From Flavobacteriales bacterium UBA2426 (GTDB lineage Bacteria > Bacteroidota > Bacteroidia > Flavobacteriales_F > PHOS-HE28): DNA of 6,739 nt. This document shows, piece after piece, positions 6,354 through 6,739 of the stretch. Below the pieces are notes generated by a model. That model saw only the letters and a list, made by a program, of their open reading frames with translations, made no database searches and was not told the DNA's origin. A program made the translations under genes and the position numbers. The first letter of the stretch is position 1. Every line of letters begins with the position of its first letter. The stretch lies in contig DDRC01000107.1 of NCBI GenBank assembly GCA_002342985.1, positions 1 through 6,739 of the forward strand. Reading direction: 5' to 3'.

Positions 6354-6739
6354 ATGAGCGTACTCGTCAACAAGAACAGCAAGGTCATCGTCCAGGGCTT
6401 CACCGGCAGTGAAGGCACCTTCCATGCCTCCCAGATGATCGAGTACGGCACCAACGTGGTGGGCGGCGTCACACCCGGCAAAGGCGGCCAGACGCACCTT
6501 GAGCGCCCGGTGTTCGAGACCGTGAGCGAGGCCGTCGCCAATACGGGGGCTGATGTCAGCATCATCTTCGTGCCGCCGGCCTTCGCCGCCGATGCCATCA
6601 TGGAGGCCGCCGAGGCCGGCATCAAGGTCATCGTCTGCATCACCGAGGGCATCCCCGTGAAGGACATGGTACAGGCCCGCGAGTACCTGCGCGGCAAGGA
6701 TTGCACCCTCATCGGCCCCAACTGCCCCGGCGTGATCAC
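6354..6739 (+). CDS. sucD: Succinate--CoA ligase (succinyl-CoA synthetase) alpha subunit, N-terminal part only
   Basis: SucD pairs with SucC to interconvert succinyl-CoA and succinate with formation of ATP or GTP in the TCA cycle. The ATG at 6354 is the first possible ATG, since an in-frame TAG lies 15 bases upstream. The frame stays open to the window end, giving 128 codons of a protein normally about 290 aa. The N-terminal CoA-binding domain is clear: [14 protein letters not shown] (11-24), GGVTPGKGG (37-45), IFVPPAF (71-77), ITEGIP (96-101) and GPNCPGVI (121-128). It aligns almost without gaps to the E. coli protein as I remember it. The catalytic phosphohistidine lies beyond the edge and cannot be checked. 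The gene upstream is the MFS transporter, not sucC, and the 49-bp gap holds a -7-like element. Confidence 0.97.
   Translation, partial: MSVLVNKNSKVIVQGFTGSEGTFHASQMIEYGTNVVGGVTPGKGGQTHLERPVFETVSEAVANTGADVSIIFVPPAFAADAIMEAAEAGIKVIVCITEGIPVKDMVQAREYLRGKDCTLIGPNCPGVI

Noticed and set aside
1..6739. Mobile element, CRISPR array, tRNA/rRNA gene, toxin-antitoxin or defence module
   Set aside because: Both strands were read for terminal inverted repeats, spaced direct repeats, tRNA-like cloverleafs and known domains; none was seen, and nearly all the sequence is accounted for by genes.

Overview
The window reads as ordinary chromosome from a GC-rich Bacteroidota, by inference perhaps a high-GC Flavobacteriales-like or sphingobacterial lineage. 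The evidence is indirect. No gene start has a Shine-Dalgarno sequence. Four of the five transcription-unit starts visible here carry a short upstream element of the form (T/G)AnnTT(T/C)GC, which resembles the Bacteroidota -7 box TAnnTTTG. The sucD gene starts its own unit with no sucC in front of it. GC content is high (low-to-mid 60s percent by eye), so long antisense shadow ORFs are common and were left out.

Left part (1-3719), all on the minus strand: mnmE, a tRNA-modification GTPase, comes first. After a 113-bp gap there is a tight three-gene group. It encodes an exported seven-motif WD40-like beta-propeller protein, a small exported 125-aa protein overlapping it by four bases (ATGA), and an exported PQQ-type beta-propeller protein that runs off the left edge. 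All three have N-terminal signal sequences and probably act in the periplasm or at the envelope. Their shared job is unknown.

Right part (3752-6739), all on the plus strand: a type II NADH dehydrogenase-like flavoprotein is divergent from mnmE across only 32 bp. It is followed by a TetA-like 12-helix MFS transporter and then by the first 128 codons of sucD (succinyl-CoA synthetase alpha subunit). NDH-2 and SucD belong to central respiration and the TCA cycle, MnmE to translation fidelity, and the MFS protein is a drug/H+ antiporter-type exporter of unknown substrate. The plus-strand genes are spaced by 45-49 bp and each has its own promoter-like element, so they look like neighbours rather than one operon.

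There is no sign of a mobile element, CRISPR array, RNA gene or defence system. The points most worth a second look are the repeated promoter-like element with very short predicted leaders, the compact divergent mnmE/NDH-2 promoter region, and the uncharacterised exported propeller trio.
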